A stretch of 64,000 nucleotides of DNA from the NCBI GenBank assembly GCA_021300575.1, contig JAJTDM010000010.1, forward strand, positions 1 through 64,000, read 5' to 3'. Source of the stretch: Rubrivivax sp. (GTDB lineage Bacteria; Pseudomonadota; Gammaproteobacteria; Burkholderiales; Burkholderiaceae_C). Under the pieces are notes generated by a model that saw only the letters and a list, made by a program, of their open reading frames with translations, searched no databases and was not told where the DNA came from. Positions 59,047 through 64,000 of this stretch are shown here, piece by piece. The position numbers were made by a program, and so were the translations under genes. How positions within the stretch are numbered: position 1 is the stretch's first letter; each line of letters opens with the position of its first letter.

Positions 59047-62000
59047 ATGACCGACCTCTCTGCTGAATTCAAGGCCTTGGCCGAGTACCGCCCCACCCAC
59101 AAGGTTCGCTTCGTCACCGCCGCCAGCTTGTTCGACGGTCACGATGCGGCCATCAACATCATGCGGCGCATCCTGCAAGGCATGGGGGCCGAAGTCATCC
59201 ATCTGGGTCACAACCGCTCGGTGGATGAGGTGGTCACGGCAGCGCTGCAGGAAGATGTCCAGGGCATCGCCATCAGCAGCTACCAAGGCGGGCACGTCGA
59301 GTACTTCAAGTACATGGTCGACCTGCTGCGTCAACGTGGCGGCGAACACATCCAGGTGTTCGGCGGCGGCGGCGGCGTGATCGTACCGGCGGAGATTCGC
59401 GAGCTGCAGGGCTATGGCGTCAGCCGCATCTACAGCCCTGAAGACGGTCAGCGCATGGGCCTGCAAGGCATGATCGGCGAAATGCTGCTGCGCTGTGACG
59501 TGGACCTGACGGCCCATGCGCCGACAGACATCACCGCACTTCAAGGCCATACCGACGGCGCCTGGCGGGCCCTGGCCCAGACCATCACCGCCCTCGAAAA
59601 CGGCGGGGCATCCGACAGTTTGAAGACGCGGCTGGCAGCCACCGCCGCCAGCACCCGCATTCCGGTGCTGGGCATCACCGGCACGGGCGGCGCGGGCAAA
59701 TCCAGCCTGACGGACGAGCTGATCCGCCGTCTGCGCCTGGACCAGCAGGACCAGCTTCGCATCGCCGTCATCTCCATCGATCCGTCACGCCGCAAGAGCG
59801 GCGGGGCCCTGTTGGGGGACCGTATTCGCATGAATGCCATCGGCCCCTGGCAGGCAGGGCCGCGGGTGTTCATGCGCAGCCTGGCGACCAGGGATTTCGG
59901 CAGCGAGATCAGCCAGGCCCTGCCCGACGTGATCGCGGCCTGCAAGGCCGCAGGCTTTGAGCTCATCATCGTCGAAACCTCCGGCATCGGGCAGGGCGAT
60001 GCTGCCATCGTGCCTCTGGTGGATGTGCCGATGTACGTCATGACGCCGGAGTTCGGTGCCGCCAGCCAGCTCGAGAAGATCGACATGCTGGATTTCGCTG
60101 CGTTCGTGGCCATCAACAAGTTCGACCGCAAGGGCTCGGCCGACGCACTTCGCGATGTGGCCAAGCAGGTCCAGCGCAACCGTGAGGCTTGGTCGGCACG
60201 CACGGAAGACATGCCGGTGTTCGGCACCATGGCCAGCCGCTTCAACGATGACGGGGTGACGGCCTAGTACCAGGCCTTGCTGCCTCGCTTGGCTGAGCTG
60301 GGGCTGCAGGTGGCTGCGGGGCGTCTGCCGCAGGTGTCCACCCGTCACAGCACCCATCAGACGCCCATTGTCCCGGGCGCGCGCATCCGCTACCTGGCCG
60401 ATATCGCGGAGGTCGTGCGCGGGTACAAGCGCCGTGCGCTGGCGCAGTCGCAGTTGGCGCGCGAAGTGCAGCAACTCAAGGCCACGGCCACCATGCTTCA
60501 GGTCGACAAGCCCGGGCGGCAGCGGGCCGTGGAAGCGGTGCTGGACCTGGCAAGCCAGCGCGAGGCGCAGCTGGAGCCCCAGGCGCGCAAGTTGCTGGCG
60601 CAGTGGCCTGATATGCAGAAGGCCTACGCCGGGGACGAGTACGTCGTCAAGATCCGGGACAAGGAGATCCGCACCAGTCTCACCCACATCACGCTGTCGG
60701 GCACCAAGATCCGCAAGGTCAGCCTGCCCAAGTACGGCTGCGACGGCGAAGTGCTGAAGTGGCTGATGCTGGAGAACGTGCCCGGGTCGTTCCCTTACGC
60801 CGCTGGCACCTTCGCCTTCAAGCGCGAAAACGAAGACCCCACGCGCATGTTCGCCGGTGAGGGCGATGCATTCCGTACCAACCGTCGCTTCAAGTTGCTG
60901 TCCGAGGGCATGCTGGCCAAGCGCCTGTCTACCGCCTTCGACTCGGTCACTTTGTACGGCAGTGACCCGGACCCTCGGCCCGACATCTACGGGAAGGTGG
61001 GCAATTCGGGAGTGTCCATCGCCACGCTGGACGACATGAAAGTGCTTTACTCAGGGTTTGACCTCACCAACCCGAGCACCTCGGTGAGCATGACCATCAA
61101 CGGACCGGCACCTGCCATCCTGGCCATGTTCATGAACACCGCCATCGACCAGAACCTCGACAAGTTCAGGCTCGACAACGGGCGAGACCCGACGGACGAC
61201 GAGGCCGCCAAGATCCGCGCCTGGACGCTTGCCAACGTGCGCGGCACGGTACAGGCGGACATCCTGAAGGAAGACCAGGGACAGAACACCTGCATCTTCT
61301 CCACGGAGTTCAGCCTGAAGGTGATGGGCGATATTGCGGAGTGGTTCGTGCAACACGATGTCCGCAACTTCTACTCGGTGTCCATTTCGGGTTATCACAT
61401 CGCCGAAGCAGGCGCCAACCCCATCAGCCAATTGGCGTTCACCCTGTCCAATGGTTTCACGTTTGTAGAGGCCTACCTGGCGAGGGGCATGCACATCGAC
61501 GATTTCGCCCCCAACCTGAGCTTCTTCTTCAGCAATGGCATGGATCCAGAGTACACCGTGCTGGGTCGGGTGGCGCGCCGCATCTGGGCCACAGCGATGC
61601 GTGACCGCTACGGCGCCAATGAGCGGTCACAGAAGCTGAAGTACCACGTACAAACCAGTGGACGCAGCCTCCACGCCCAGGAAATCGCCTTCAACGACAT
61701 CCGCACCACCTTGCAGGCCTTGATCGCCATCTACGACAACTGCAACTCGCTGCACACCAACGCCTACGACGAAGCCATCACCACGCCCACCGAGGAAAGT
61801 GTGCGACGCGCCATGGCCATCCAGCTCATCATCAATCGCGAGTGGGGTCTGGCGCGCAACGAGAACCCGAACCAAGGCGCCTTCATCATCGACGAGCTCA
61901 CGGAGCTGGTGGAAGAGGCCGTGTTGACGGAGTTCGAGCGCATGGCTGAGCGCGGCGGGGTGCTGGGTGCGATGGAAACCGGGTACCAGCGCGGGAAGAT

Positions 62001-62340
62001 CCAGGAAGAGAGCATGCACTACGAGATGCGCAAGCACACAGGCGAGTTGCCCATCATTGGGGTGAACACGTTCCGCAACCCGCAAGGAGATGTGGTCCCG
62101 GAGAGCATTGAACTGGCTCGTTCGACCGAAGACGAAAAGCGCAGCCAACTCAACCGCTTGCAGGCATTCCATAAACGCCATATGGCGGCTTCAGCGGAGA
62201 TGCTGCAGCGGCTGCAGTCCGCAGCCCTGGACAACCGGAATGTGTTCGATCTGCTGATGCAAGCCGTTCGTGTGTGCAGCCTGGGGCAGATCACGCGGGC
62301 CCTGTTCGAGGTGGGCGGCCAGTACCGCAGAAGCATGTAG
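59047..62340 (+). CDS. icmF: Fused isobutyryl-CoA mutase IcmF (B12-binding - GTPase - mutase), interrupted by an in-frame TAG at 60265-60267
   Basis: ORF 59005..60267 ([58 protein letters not shown]) and ORF 60277..62340 ([69 protein letters not shown]) are in the same frame, separated only by TAG. Confidence 0.9.
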
Positions 62341-62443
62341 CGCAGGGCTGCCCGCCTTTCGACGACCAAGGCTGTTTCAGCTGTTGATTCCACCGCCAAT
62401 TCTCACGACCACCACCGCGGACCTGGATTAGAGTCGCGCGCAT

Positions 62444-63292
62444 ATGCCATCCAACGGTGAGTTCATTCGAGAGCCCCTTGCGAGTTTGTCGGCTTGGGTC
62501 GAAGCTTTCGACTGGGAGTACCTGCCCGTCATGGGACCGACGGCTGCGGAGATCGAACAGCTGCGCAAGGTCGAAGACGACATCGACGCGCATCGTCTCG
62601 CGGAGGTGATCTGCAAGGATCCCTTCTTGACAGTGAAGCTGTTCGCCTACCTGGCGAAACGTCGCCCTGGACGTGAAGATACCGTGCCGGAAACCGTTAC
62701 GGGCTGCCTGCTGATGCTGGGCATTCCGCCTTTCTTTGCCAAGTTCAGGAACCTGCGGACGGTGGAATCCGTCCTGTCCCTAGAGCCTGTGGCCGTTGAC
62801 GGACTGGGTGCAGTGTTGACCAGATCGCGCCGTGCTTCTGACTTTGCTCTTGCCTTCGCAGTTCACCGCATGGATCACGATGCACAGTTGATCCACAGTG
62901 CTGCCTTGCTGCACGAGTTCACGGAGATGCTGCTTTGGCTGCAGGCGCCGCGCTTGGCCGCTGAAATTGCCCGCCGGCAAAGAATACTTCCACAATTGCG
63001 GTCGCCAGACGCCCAACGAGCCGTCCTGCGGGTGACGCTTACGGAACTCCAACAAGCCTTGATGAAGCGCTGGCACCTGCCTGAAGCGCTGACCTCTCTG
63101 CTGAATCCCGAATCGACGGGTTCGTCAGCACAAGCTCTGACTGTAGAGTTGGCCACTCGTTTCGCCAGGCACAGCGCCAAAGGCTGGGACAACACCGCAA
63201 TACCAGACGATCTACGAGATATCTCTGAACTGCTCCAAATCGGTTTGGAACCAACCGAACATCTTTTGGCTGAGATCGACGGTCGGGATTGA
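62444..63292 (+). CDS. HDOD-domain signalling protein
   Basis: RLAEVICKDPFLTVKLFAYLAKRRPGREDTVPETVTGCLLMLGIPPFFAKFRNLRTVE...HSAALLHEFTEMLLWLQAPRLAAEI. Confidence 0.82.
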   Translation: MPSNGEFIREPLASLSAWVEAFDWEYLPVMGPTAAEIEQLRKVEDDIDAHRLAEVICKDPFLTVKLFAYLAKRRPGREDTVPETVTGCLLMLGIPPFFAKFRNLRTVESVLSLEPVAVDGLGAVLTRSRRASDFALAFAVHRMDHDAQLIHSAALLHEFTEMLLWLQAPRLAAEIARRQRILPQLRSPDAQRAVLRVTLTELQQALMKRWHLPEALTSLLNPESTGSSAQALTVELATRFARHSAKGWDNTAIPDDLRDISELLQIGLEPTEHLLAEIDGRD

Positions 63293-63366
63293 AAGCCTCG
63301 ACCGAGAGCGTAAGGTGACCGGTGTCGTATCGATAAACGTATCGTAGATTTCGTGACACCAAAGAC

Positions 63367-63391
63367 AAAGGGCCCGACTAGCGGGCCCTTT
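63367..63391 (-). terminator. Rho-independent terminator of the rRNA operon
   Basis: AAAGGGCCCG-actag-CGGGCCCTTT perfect 10-bp stem just downstream of 5S on the minus strand. Confidence 0.85.
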
Positions 63392-63403
63392 GCATGCATA
63401 TTG

Positions 63404-63518
63404 ACCTGACAATGTCCTACTTTCACACGGGAATCCGCACTATCATCGGCGCAGAGGCGTTTCACTTTCCTGTTCGGGATGGGAAGGAGTGGGACCACCT
63501 CGCTATGGTCATCAGGCT
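63404..63518 (-). rRNA. rrf: 5S ribosomal RNA
   Basis: Minus strand reads GCCTGATGACCATAGCGAGGTGGTCCCACTCCTTCCCATCCCGAACAGGAAAGTGAAACGCCTCTGCGCCGATGATAGTGCGGATTCCCGTGTGAAAGTAGGACATTGTCAGGTC. Confidence 0.95.
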
Positions 63519-63633
63519 TAACCGGTTGCTCGGCGCTCGAAGAGCGCAGAGCCAATTCGAAGAGTCTTTTTGAATCAAAGGCAGCGTCACTGCGACATAA
63601 CTATACGCTCTAGGCAGAGCGTCAAAATTATAG

Positions 63634-64000
<367 letters not shown>

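Noticed and set aside
60265-60267. Pyrrolysine or other programmed amber recoding in icmF
   Set aside because: No pyl genes or recoding element seen, the expected residue is an ordinary Leu, and a point mutation or sequencing error is simpler.

Overview
A GC-rich chromosomal window, most likely from a Burkholderiales (Comamonadaceae/Rubrivivax-like) betaproteobacterium. Content is mostly housekeeping and catabolic: a sensory cluster (truncated hemoglobin, heme/LOV-type histidine kinase, DUF3369 hybrid kinase, ChrA) divergent from a BarA-like hybrid kinase; a leucine/isovalerate (liu) degradation cluster split over two loci (9.7-17.4 kb and 38.3-40.0 kb) that share a MerR/LiuR-type palindrome; a LytS/LytTR system; TrkH/TrkA; a B12-binding radical SAM protein; AceK and carbonic anhydrase; glyQ/glyS; Lnt/CorC; CobW/DksA; HslVU; CoaX; IcmF; and the 3' end of an rRNA operon (23S-5S, minus strand). 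Three toxin-antitoxin modules are present. No prophage, transposase or CRISPR array was recognised. Main observations: (1) a kinase combining a CxxCH heme-type domain with a LOV motif, next to a globin gene; (2) icmF interrupted by a single amber codon; (3) an in-frame, repeat-like insertion in glyQ; (4) two related palindromic elements in inverted orientation inside the liu cluster; (5) several internally deleted gene remnants, two of them next to TA modules. All calls come from reading the sequence and ORF translations; no database search was run.
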